64,000 nucleotides of DNA from Streptomyces massasporeus (GTDB lineage Bacteria; Actinomycetota; Actinomycetes; Streptomycetales; Streptomycetaceae), in contig NZ_BMSE01000009.1 of NCBI RefSeq assembly GCF_014648995.1, positions 62,001-126,000 on the forward strand, written 5' to 3'. A model generated the notes under the pieces. It worked only from the letters and a program-made list of their open reading frames with translations, was not told the DNA's origin and made no database searches. Of this stretch, positions 57,331-64,000 are shown in pieces (within the stretch, counting starts at the first letter, position 1; each line of letters opens with the position of its first letter). The position numbers and the translations under genes were made by a program.

Positions 57331-58662
57331 TTACCAACCTGACCCACGTTGTACGGTAAATTGCTCTTTGGTCTCGTTGTAACCCTCGACGTAAGGCTTG
57401 TCCGGCCATATATCGCTGGTTCCCAACCCCTTGTCTGCTAGGTCAGCTGTAAGTCCAGCACCGAAGGCAGTACGGAACCTGTCGCGGTAGACCTCCGCAT
57501 TTTGGCCGGCTTTCAGGACTTCTGGAGAGTTGGGATGGGTTGCACGCATGTGCTGGATGTCTTTGTAAGACCGAGCAAATTCCTTGTCGCCGCCAGATGC
57601 CGCCAACTCGCGCCGGTTCGAATTCGGCAACTCCCTACTGCGCTCAGCAGCGCGGGCTTCATTCCGCGCCGCATTCTTCTGCTTTTGGGCGGCCTGTAGA
57701 GCCCGCTCGGCCCCTCTCCTCTTCTTCTTGCTGGTAGTCCTCTTCCGCGCCTGCCTGTCTGCGTTCCTAATGGCATTGTTGATCTTATTGTTGTTTGCGG
57801 CTCCCTTTGCGGCTCTAGCAGCCTTTCCTGCCTCCTTCACAGAAGCTTTACGCATAACTGTCTGTACTGCCTTGAGGCCCTTCAAGGCCTTGGCGCCCAT
57901 CCCCATGGTAACGAGCGAAAATGCATCCGTGGCCACGTCCATCCACGACCCGTCTCCAGTAATGGCCAACAGCACGTGGCCACCCATCACCAGAGCGGTT
58001 GCCACTGTAGCGATCATGGCAACCCAGCCGACAGGGGTGATGAAGAGGGCCACAAGACCAATAATCGTGGCGGTCCAACTCAAAACGTCAATGGCGATCT
58101 TCACATAATCGACTACACCTTCCCACCATGAATCCTTGATGATATCTTTGATTTCAGTACCGATTTCCTTTGCGTAGTAACCGGCACGTTCATCTCGGTG
58201 GCCCTCAACCTTTTTGAGGCGCGTGCGGTAGTCCTTCAACGGGTCGTCGCCTGAAGACTTTGTAGGATTATCACCGCCCGACTCTGCCTTCTTCTTGGCC
58301 GCGTCGTTCTCTTCTTGCTCTCGTTTCGCGTCAGCGAGGATCTTGTCGGCGTCCGTCTGACAATCCTCCAGATCGGAAGCCCATTTACTCAGGGAGCCAT
58401 GCACGCGTTCATAGCGGCTGGCAACTTCTCGGAGATGCTTTTCGAGGTCACCCGATTCTTCCCGTAGCTTGCCCGCGTACTTTCCCTTGAGTTCGTTGTC
58501 GTCTCTGATTCGGGTTAGATCTTTCGCCTGTGCCCGTAGTGACTTTGCCATGTTGATCATGTGCTTCACTTCGGCACGGATTTCCTCTGGGTCGCCCGGT
58601 ACAGGGTCCGAATCGGCGAGAGGGTGCCAGTCCTTGGGGCGAGGCTTCGAGGAGGCGGTCAC
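57331..58662 (-). CDS. Putative T7SS-secreted toxin/effector
   Basis: A 443-residue protein. Residues 1-130 form the helical N-terminal domain known from T7SS-secreted polymorphic toxins (DPVPGDPEEIRAEVKHMINM and CQTDADKILADAKREQEE), which I would place in the T7SS-signal family. Residues 190-270 contain hydrophobic helices (SWTATIIGLVALFITPVGW). A basic Ala/Lys/Arg-rich linker follows, then a C-terminal domain of about 85 residues (SYKDIQHMRATHPNSPEVL...). That last part should carry the activity; no known toxin motif was recognised. The GTG start overlaps the upstream gene by 4 bases. Confidence 0.72.
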   Translation of the reverse strand: MTASSKPRPKDWHPLADSDPVPGDPEEIRAEVKHMINMAKSLRAQAKDLTRIRDDNELKGKYAGKLREESGDLEKHLREVASRYERVHGSLSKWASDLEDCQTDADKILADAKREQEENDAAKKKAESGGDNPTKSSGDDPLKDYRTRLKKVEGHRDERAGYYAKEIGTEIKDIIKDSWWEGVVDYVKIAIDVLSWTATIIGLVALFITPVGWVAMIATVATALVMGGHVLLAITGDGSWMDVATDAFSLVTMGMGAKALKGLKAVQTVMRKASVKEAGKAARAAKGAANNNKINNAIRNADRQARKRTTSKKKRRGAERALQAAQKQKNAARNEARAAERSRELPNSNRRELAASGGDKEFARSYKDIQHMRATHPNSPEVLKAGQNAEVYRDRFRTAFGAGLTADLADKGLGTSDIWPDKPYVEGYNETKEQFTVQRGSGW

Positions 58663-58964
58663 TTCTTCTTCCCGGCTTTCCTGAGTTCTTTGGCGAGGTC
58701 GGCATCAAGTCCGGTGAAACCATCGATGGTGGAGGTGACCAGCTTTCCCACATTCTCGACGGTTTCGAGCATCTTTTCGCGATACTTCTCCCAGTTGTCA
58801 ACGAAATCGCCCATCACATCCGCTATTTGACTGCTGCCCCAGTATGGGTGCATGTCATCTTTGCGGTTGTCGAGGTCGTTGAGTTCCTTTTTGATTGTCT
58901 TGAGCCGTGATTCTGAATCGACGAGTAGATCAATATTTACGACGAGGTCGGAGTCGTTTGCCAT
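58659..58964 (-). CDS. WXG100-like partner of the effector
   Basis: A 101-residue helical hairpin protein with YWGSS at the central turn (a WxG variant) and a Lys-rich end. It overlaps the effector gene by 4 bases and precedes it. Small WXG/LXG-associated proteins of this type usually bind the N-terminal domain of the effector to form its secretion complex. ATG at 58964. Confidence 0.72.
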   Translation of the reverse strand: MANDSDLVVNIDLLVDSESRLKTIKKELNDLDNRKDDMHPYWGSSQIADVMGDFVDNWEKYREKMLETVENVGKLVTSTIDGFTGLDADLAKELRKAGKKK

Positions 58965-59049
58965 GACTGTCCGTAGTGCCTTCTTTGATTGGATTTGCGG
59001 TGGCCATACGCGGTGAGCATTTGACGGCTCTGATCTTTTGGACGCTGAT

Positions 59050-59253
59050 AGCCCTCTCGTCGGCCGAGGAGGCCCGGTGAAGATTCCGTGGATCGTGAGG
59101 TGGAAGCTCGGTCTGAGCAGTCGAAGCGCCGACTTCAACCCTGGTCTTGTTGCCGTCGGCAGACATGCCGTCCTCGCTACCGCAGGCTGCGGGAAGGTGT
59201 GCCGTAGTCACGATCGGCGCGGTCGCAACGGGCAAAGGGCGGCACTTCAACAT
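59050..59253 (-). pseudogene. Decayed copy of the lipoprotein gene at 60660-61316
   Basis: The reverse strand reads MLKCRPLPVATAPIVTTAHLPAACGSEDG, cited in pieces here, aligning with the intact start MMRRPLPVAAALMATAALLLTACGSGDG. Similarity continues upstream into non-coding DNA: GAGCACTGACGCTATCG is shared between 59284 and 61346. The copy loses family resemblance after about 40 codons. Together about 300 bases (59150-59445) are a direct repeat of 61210-61510. The remainder up to 59640 holds no recognisable gene. Confidence 0.7.
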
Positions 59254-59640
59254 GGGCTCCCCGTGAGACAAGGGTTCATTCAAGAGCACTGACGCTATCG
59301 TTGCGGTTCTCGGTTTCGCCAGCGCGAACTGCACCGGGAACACCGGCAATTCGGATGTATGGGGGCCCACCGGGTTGGGCTTGTGTCCCTGATCGCCCGC
59401 CGGCAGTGGGCAGCCCCGGGCGGTTGCTGTCGCGTCCAGGGCCGTCACCGCTGCCGGAGCCAGGTATCGGCCAGTCGTGTTCGTGCTCTAGACAGTGCGG
59501 AGCAAGGCCCCAGCGGCGGCTGGCTGGTGGCCAGTCGAAGTTCGGTCCCGGTGCGTGACCGTACTTCATTGGGCTCGCCTGGCTGGGGCTGTCGTGCCGC
59601 TGTGGGAGAGCGGTGTGAAGGGCGGAGCTTCCCGGCTCGG

Positions 59641-60672
59641 TCACCTGTTGACGGACTGGATCTCCTGAACCGTGACGTCCTGGTCATTGCCGAACGAGCC
59701 GTTGGGGAGCTGTGTCGGGTTGGGGCTGCCCGTGCCGGTCCAGGTGATCTCCCAGGTGACGGTGGCCTGGAGTTTGAAGGTGCCGTCGCCGGAGGAGCGG
59801 AGGTACCTGATGCCGCAGGGCGGGGTCCTGTCGGCCTTGCCCTTGGCGTAGGGCTCGCCGATCGAACCGATCTCGTTGATCGCGCACTCGCCGGAGGCGG
59901 GATAGGTCTCGGCGTCGGGCGTACCGGGCTCCAGCTTGAGAGAGACCGGCTTTGCGGTGGTCGTGGCTTGGATGTTGAGGCCGCCCACATTGAGCGCGGC
60001 GGTGACCGAGACCTCTTTGAACTTGGCTTTGTCCAGCCAGGCCCAGGTGGGGAGATTGACCTTGGTGGTCGTCTCGGGGGCGACGGTTACTTCGGTGTTC
60101 GGCAGTTGGATGCGGTTGTAGGCGAGTTCGGCGAGAACTTGGGGGCTGACCGGGTTCTCCACGGGTGGGGCGGCACCGTTCTCGACCCAGAAGGGTGGCT
60201 TGTCGCAGAGCTGGGCTTCGGGTTCCATCCAGCGGTCCTCGTCGCGGACAGCGACCCACCAGTTACCCTCGTCCTTCTGGTCGAGGTTGTAGTTCTTGTA
60301 CTTTCCGTCCTTGTATGTGTCGCGGAACATACCGGCCGAAGTCTTGGCGTAGCCGTGCTGGCCCGGAGTGTTGATCGTCTCGTCGTACATGTTCTCGACG
60401 TACTTGGAGAACTCCTGCGCGGAGCGCGGTTCGTACCAACATGCCGGCGGGGTCCAGTTGCCTACGGGGGTGACGTTGCCCTTGCCGCCACCGCCTGAGG
60501 CGGTGCTTGTGTACCTGATCATGGAGACGAGGTCGCTTCCGGACCGCTTGCCGCTGGCACCGACCTCGGCCTCGGACGCGCCAGGACCCTTCGCCGCTGC
60601 AGTGCCGGCGGTCATGCCGATAGCCGCGAGGAGAGCACTCAGCGTGGTTATGCCACGGGTCAGGGCGCGCAC
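59641..60672 (-). CDS. Secreted protein of the T7SS neighbourhood
   Basis: A 343-residue protein. A signal peptide (LTRGITTLSALLAAIGMTAGTAAA) is followed by an extracellular domain with several cysteines (PPACWYEP; QLCDKPPF; GECAINE; PPCGIRYL). The last part reads VTWEITWTGTGSPNPTQLP. GTG at 60672 was chosen for its GAGGGGA site and lies 13 bases inside the end of the lipoprotein gene, so the two form an operon. Function unknown. Confidence 0.7.
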   Translation of the reverse strand: MRALTRGITTLSALLAAIGMTAGTAAAKGPGASEAEVGASGKRSGSDLVSMIRYTSTASGGGGKGNVTPVGNWTPPACWYEPRSAQEFSKYVENMYDETINTPGQHGYAKTSAGMFRDTYKDGKYKNYNLDQKDEGNWWVAVRDEDRWMEPEAQLCDKPPFWVENGAAPPVENPVSPQVLAELAYNRIQLPNTEVTVAPETTTKVNLPTWAWLDKAKFKEVSVTAALNVGGLNIQATTTAKPVSLKLEPGTPDAETYPASGECAINEIGSIGEPYAKGKADRTPPCGIRYLRSSGDGTFKLQATVTWEITWTGTGSPNPTQLPNGSFGNDQDVTVQEIQSVNR

Positions 60673-61316
60673 GTCTTGTCCCCTCGCTTCGACAGCACCT
60701 CCGTGGTCTGCCAGACCCCCTTGCTGTTCTTCTTGAGCTGTGTGCTGTACGTGACGTACGGGCTCTCGTCGGACGGCGACTCGTCCACCGTTCCGGATTT
60801 GCGGTTCCTGTTGTAGGCCTTGCTCTCGTCGGCGCAGTAGACAACCGCGGCCGTGTCGCTGTCCGCGACCTTGACCTTCGGGTTGAAGTAGCGCGTGGAG
60901 CCTGTCCACGTGAGGTCCTCGTCCAGCCAGGCCCGGACCCACTTCTGCGCGCTCACGAGTGCTTTGCCCTGGCGGTAGTACGCGAGTGTCGCCGAGTTCG
61001 TGTCGCCGCGAAGGATCGCGTCGTCCACCGCGTTCACCGTCTGCGTCACGTCGGACAGCACCGCGTTCTCGGCTGGATCACCTGTCTTCCAGCCCTCGAA
61101 CTTGTTTTCCACGCCTTCGGGGAACGTGATCTTGGGGCGGTCGGAGGGACCGGATTCGCCGGCGCTGGGTGAAGCCGAAGTCGCCGTCTCACTCGCATCG
61201 GCCCCGGCAATCTTGTCGTTGCTCTTCGAGCTGCCGTCCCCGCTGCCGCAGGCCGTCAACAGCAGTGCTGCCGTCGCCATCAGTGCGGCAGCAACGGGCA
61301 ATGGGCGGCGCATCAC
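60660..61316 (-). CDS. Lipoprotein of the T7SS neighbourhood
   Basis: A 218-residue lipoprotein (LLTAC lipobox, Cys at about 22). A Ser/Thr/Asp-rich linker leads to a folded domain: FPEGVENKFEGWKTGDP, then DSDTAAVVYCADESKAYN, then YVTYSTQLKKNSKGVWQTTEVLS. It looks like a small NTF2-like domain. GGGGAG precedes the start codons. It is cotranscribed with the secreted protein that follows. A dead partial duplicate lies 2 kb away. Confidence 0.72.
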   Translation of the reverse strand: MMRRPLPVAAALMATAALLLTACGSGDGSSKSNDKIAGADASETATSASPSAGESGPSDRPKITFPEGVENKFEGWKTGDPAENAVLSDVTQTVNAVDDAILRGDTNSATLAYYRQGKALVSAQKWVRAWLDEDLTWTGSTRYFNPKVKVADSDTAAVVYCADESKAYNRNRKSGTVDESPSDESPYVTYSTQLKKNSKGVWQTTEVLSKRGDKTCAP

Positions 61317-61629
61317 AGTGACTCCCCGTGAGACAGAAGTTCAGTCAAGAGCACTGACGCTATCGGTGGGGTTGCTGGTTTCACCAGAGCGAACTACTGC
61401 AAGAACAGGGGCAATCCGGAGCGTATGGGGCCTCAGAGTGCTGGTTGTGTCCTGATCGTTCCCGAAGAGGGGGCGGCCCCGGCGTCGCGGTTCGCGGCAT
61501 CCGGGGCCATAGAAGTGGGGGTTCTGATTCGCTAGTGCGGTGCCCTGCACCTCGGGCAACTGCACGGCGGATACGCCGACGTGAAGGGAGCCGGGGTGAT
61601 GTGTTCGTGGCCAGGATCTCGACCTTGCC

Positions 61630-61800
61630 GCGGTCTTCGGTCACCGCTCTCTCTGCGTTGCCGGCCCAGCGAGAGGTCGACGCCAGGAGCGATGAGATCA
61701 CCGCATTCCGGCCGCTGCTGGTCCCGCGTACCTGGCCGGTGCAGTGGTGACCTTTGACACGCTGCTGACCAGACCGGCACGCGAAGCGGGAGTTGAGGCG
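61630..61800 (+). mobile_element. Remnant of an ISAs1-family transposase
   Basis: One plus frame reads PAQREVDARSDEITAFRPLL, and after a frameshift a second reads LAGAVVTFDTLL. In intact ISAs1 transposases the blocks LAQ..VDAKSNEI.AF.PLL and LAGAVVTxDALHTQ are consecutive and carry a DDE Asp. Only this part of the catalytic core survives; no inverted repeats were found. The rest of the 61317-61848 gap is the 5' side of the duplicated lipoprotein region. Confidence 0.65.
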
Positions 61801-61848
61801 TGATCGCTGGTGGGGCCGGCAGGGCCGTTCCTGGTGTCTGTTCGATGT

Positions 61849-62802
61849 TCAGGAGTCAGACGGGTCCTTGTAGAGCCGTACGGTGGCGGCGATCTTCCGT
61901 ACGGTCTCGTCCGGTACCTCGTCGGACACGCCCCTGGCGCCGAAGAACGACCAGGAAGCCAGGTCTCCTTGGGAGTTCTTGAAGGCGAATGTCCATGCCT
62001 TGCCATTCGTCGCGCACTTCTGTGTTCTCTTCACGCCCATCGACCAGGCGGTCCCCAGGGTCCCCTTGATGCCGGAGTTCGTGGTGAACGGCTCCACGGT
62101 GCCCGGCCTCACCTTGTTCTTGTCGGGCTGGGTGAATTGCCCGTACACCCAAGTCCTGGGGTCGGAGCCGGCAATCTCCTCGGTACTCCGGGCGCCGTCG
62201 TTGCCCCTGGAACCTGCGACGGCCAGGGGCGTGTCCTCCACGGTGCTGCTCTTGTCCTCGTCCGAAGTGCACCACTGTTCCTTCAAGTACGCGGGGGCGC
62301 GCATCCCGATCAGTGGTGTGTCGTCCGGGTCGTCGTTCTCGGAGACATACGTGACCCAGCTCGTGGACTGGAGCGCCCACTGCGGCGGGACGTCGAACGC
62401 GATTCCCTGGCTCGGGTTCACCACAACCCTCCAGCCCTTGACGGTGGCGGTCTCGGTGTCCGTGTCCCGAGGATTGTTCGGAGCCGGCGGAGAGGTTGTC
62501 TCGGTGGGGCCGGTGCCTGCCCGGTCGTCCTCACCGCTGCCGAGTAGGACGAAGCCGGTTGCGGTCACCGCTGCTACGACGGCTGCCGCCGCGATGACGG
62601 CGACGATGGTGCTGCGGCTCCGGCCGCCGCTCGGCGGCCGAGGAACCGGCATATTGGCCTGTCGCGGGGGTGCGTTCGACGCCTGCGGCTGCTGGAATGG
62701 GTTCGGCTGGTGGTACCCGGGCTGCAGGTACGGATTTGTTGGCTCCCCGCTCGGCTGCTGCGGTTCCTGCCCGCCCTCGGGCGGCTGCTTTCCTGGCCAC
62801 AT
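61849..62802 (-). CDS. Pro-rich membrane-anchored protein with extracellular domain
   Basis: A 317-residue protein. Residues 1-65 are rich in Pro, Gln and Gly. A single transmembrane helix follows (IVAVIAAAAVVAAVTATGFVLL), then an extracellular domain of about 220 residues (WRVVVNPSQGIAFDVPPQW; SWSFFGARGVSDEVPDETV). This layout is common among actinobacterial cell-surface proteins near T7SS loci. ATG at 62802 (MWPGKQ) was preferred over an upstream TTG. Confidence 0.7.
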   Translation of the reverse strand: MWPGKQPPEGGQEPQQPSGEPTNPYLQPGYHQPNPFQQPQASNAPPRQANMPVPRPPSGGRSRSTIVAVIAAAAVVAAVTATGFVLLGSGEDDRAGTGPTETTSPPAPNNPRDTDTETATVKGWRVVVNPSQGIAFDVPPQWALQSTSWVTYVSENDDPDDTPLIGMRAPAYLKEQWCTSDEDKSSTVEDTPLAVAGSRGNDGARSTEEIAGSDPRTWVYGQFTQPDKNKVRPGTVEPFTTNSGIKGTLGTAWSMGVKRTQKCATNGKAWTFAFKNSQGDLASWSFFGARGVSDEVPDETVRKIAATVRLYKDPSDS

Positions 62803-63037
62803 GTGGCGCAACGATACGACGATCAGCGCCGGAGTGCGGTCGTCGAGAGGGGCGGACTGCCCCTACCCCCTGCCCGACCCGACGTCATTCGCGCCTTCCG
62901 TTCCGGCAAAGTCTGTGAAGCTCGCCGTTCCGCCGTACGCCCGGGCCTTCGAAACTGCACTCGCGCCCCATGCGTAACTCCCGCCGCATCAGCGCGAATA
63001 CGACGCCCGCAGTATCCAGCATGTTCTGCGGGAGCGC

Positions 63038-63243
63038 GTGGAGAAGACGCCCCGTGGACGGCGTGGGAGTCGCACGGTGGCCGGAGCCCGGGGGCGGTGG
63101 CGCACCCTCACCCCCGCCGCGTCCAAGGGCCGGGCCCGGGCCCGCCACAAACAGTCCCGTAACCCCCGAGCCCACTGGCTCCTCCTCGCCCTCCCCCTCC
63201 TCTTCGCCCTGCTGATCTTCCAGGGCTGGACCCAGCACGAGGT
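63038..63243 (+). pseudogene. Truncated membrane-protein gene
   Basis: The plus frame has near-total third-position GC and reads VLRERVEKTPRG, a basic region, and then HWLLLALPLLFALLIFQGWTQHEV, a transmembrane helix. Coding character stops abruptly at about 63243. Beyond this the sequence is antisense to another gene fragment, so the frame to 63334 is not the original end. Confidence 0.5.
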
Positions 63244-63244
63244 C

Positions 63245-63357
63245 GATCGTTGGGGGTGGTCAGTGGAGGTCCTCAGGAATAGCTCCAGCGGAAGGCTCAT
63301 CACGGCGTCGAACAGCTCCACGAGGGTGTCGTAGAGGGCGGGATCCGCCTGTCGCAT
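63245..63357 (-). pseudogene. Truncated gene start facing the previous fragment
   Basis: The reverse frame from ATG 63357 reads MRQADPALYDTLVELFDAV, then LPLELFLRTSTDH, with coding-like composition. It loses it at about 63245. Only the first 37 codons remain. It abuts the 3'-truncated plus-strand fragment at about 63244. Confidence 0.5.
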
Positions 63358-63382
63358 GTCAGTGGGATGAGTGAGCCGCTGC

Positions 63383-64000
63383 TCAGGGGTTGTACACGGC
63401 CAGTCGGTGCGCGAGCTGTTCCAGATCCTGTGCCGCGTACATGATGCGGGCGACGTCCTCGGTAGCGGTCCACATCACGACATCCGCTCCATGCTCCTCG
63501 ACCCGCCACGCATAGCGTGCACACGCCAGCAGGTGCGGAGCGACGTCCTGGTTTGTGTAGCGGAAAGTGGTCAGGCCCTCACCGAGCCTCTTGGCCTTGA
63601 AGCGTTTGATGACTGGGGGCTCGACCGCTTGGGGATCGTCCGCCATGGCCAAGGTCCGCAGTGTCTCCTCGCGGGGGCCTGAAGACGGTCCGATCGCCGC
63701 GAATACGGGGAGCGGCAGGTCCGTGGGGTGATCGCGATGTAGGAACAGCCAATGGTCCGTGCCAGGCGGGGAGAAGGCTTCTGCGCACTTCGCCAGTGTG
63801 TCGGCGACGAAGTCAATGCCGTTCGGACCCGAATCAAGCTCGCGGTCGAGCCACAGGTCCTCGGCTTCTTCGCGGCACCAGGCCTGGATGTCGTCCCACT
63901 CCTCGAAGGGGCCAACGGCGCCATCACGGGGCGGGATCACTGTCCAGGGGTACGGGTCGATGTACTCGATATCAATGACAGGGAAGAAGTGCTCGCTCAC
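63383..64000 (-). CDS. Paralogue of the 55990-56631 protein, at the window edge
   Basis: A 205-residue soluble protein beginning MSEHFFPVIDIEYIDPYPW at a GTG on the last base of the window; an earlier start is possible. It matches the 55990-56631 product in FVADTLAKC, LPLPVFAAIGPSSG, VEPPVIKRF and RYAWRVEEHGADVV. Having two copies on either side of the T7SS secreted-protein cluster suggests a family tied to this locus. Function unknown. Confidence 0.65.
   Translation of the reverse strand: MSEHFFPVIDIEYIDPYPWTVIPPRDGAVGPFEEWDDIQAWCREEAEDLWLDRELDSGPNGIDFVADTLAKCAEAFSPPGTDHWLFLHRDHPTDLPLPVFAAIGPSSGPREETLRTLAMADDPQAVEPPVIKRFKAKRLGEGLTTFRYTNQDVAPHLLACARYAWRVEEHGADVVMWTATEDVARIMYAAQDLEQLAHRLAVYNP

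Noticed and set aside
62989..63244. Continuation of the reverse frame from 63357 as a full 122-codon gene
   Set aside because: After about 63245 it runs antisense to a frame with stronger coding bias and becomes Arg-rich junk, so only its first 37 codons look genuine.

Overview
The window looks like chromosomal DNA of a Streptomyces or a close relative. Base composition is very GC-rich, with G or C in almost every third codon position. GTG starts, 4-base ATGA/GTGA gene overlaps, XRE-DUF5753/DUF397 pairs, Tat-type lipoproteins and a futalosine menaquinone pathway all fit. From about 6.5 to 47 kb the gene order matches my memory of the conserved hemL - ccs - mqn - csp block of Streptomyces coelicolor (around SCO4469-SCO4508). 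That comparison is from memory and was not searched.

Layout. 0-5.5 kb is a patchy accessory zone. It holds a LacI-regulator remnant, an acetyltransferase, a vapBC-like toxin-antitoxin pair and an arsenic module (arsR / arsO-like flavoprotein / arsI C-As lyase), with a decayed thioredoxin-reductase (arsT-like) gene on one side and remnants of a two-component system on the other. 5.5-14.7 kb carries two small unknown genes, then hemL, a histidine phosphatase, a deacetylase-like lipoprotein and the complete System II cytochrome c maturation set (resA, ccdA, resB, ccsA). 14.7-23.5 kb is accessory: a condensation-fold protein, a fungal-type cytosine deaminase, a double-headed MerR regulator divergent from a UvrA2-like ABC protein, an XRE/DUF397 pair, and a membrane-protein/small-protein pair that share a Gly/Asn-rich motif.

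23.6-29.1 kb carries mqnL, mqnP, mqnM, an Lrp/AsnC regulator and mqnE; mqnA lies further on at 44.6 kb. Between them are udgX, a small Cys-containing leader peptide ahead of a DAACS-family symporter, and a fatty-acid cluster (TetR, MaoC hydratase, two-domain FabG, thiolase, acyl-CoA ligase). Next come an orphan sugar-binding lipoprotein, a minisatellite-like spacer, a Tat-exported ketosteroid-dehydrogenase-like flavoprotein and a cold-shock protein.

45.5-64 kb is a Ser/Thr kinase followed by a type VII secretion (T7SS) neighbourhood. It has a 1547-residue three-ATPase EccC, a WXG100 protein, several membrane proteins, and a lower-GC minus-strand operon that reads as a WXG-like partner, a T7SS-signal effector, and two candidate immunity or accessory proteins. 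Beyond it are a secreted protein, a lipoprotein and a membrane-anchored Pro-rich protein. This end is scarred: a decayed lipoprotein-gene duplicate, an ISAs1-type transposase remnant and a junction of two broken genes. No EccB, EccD, EccE or mycosin was seen inside the window. No rRNA, tRNA or CRISPR array was recognised.
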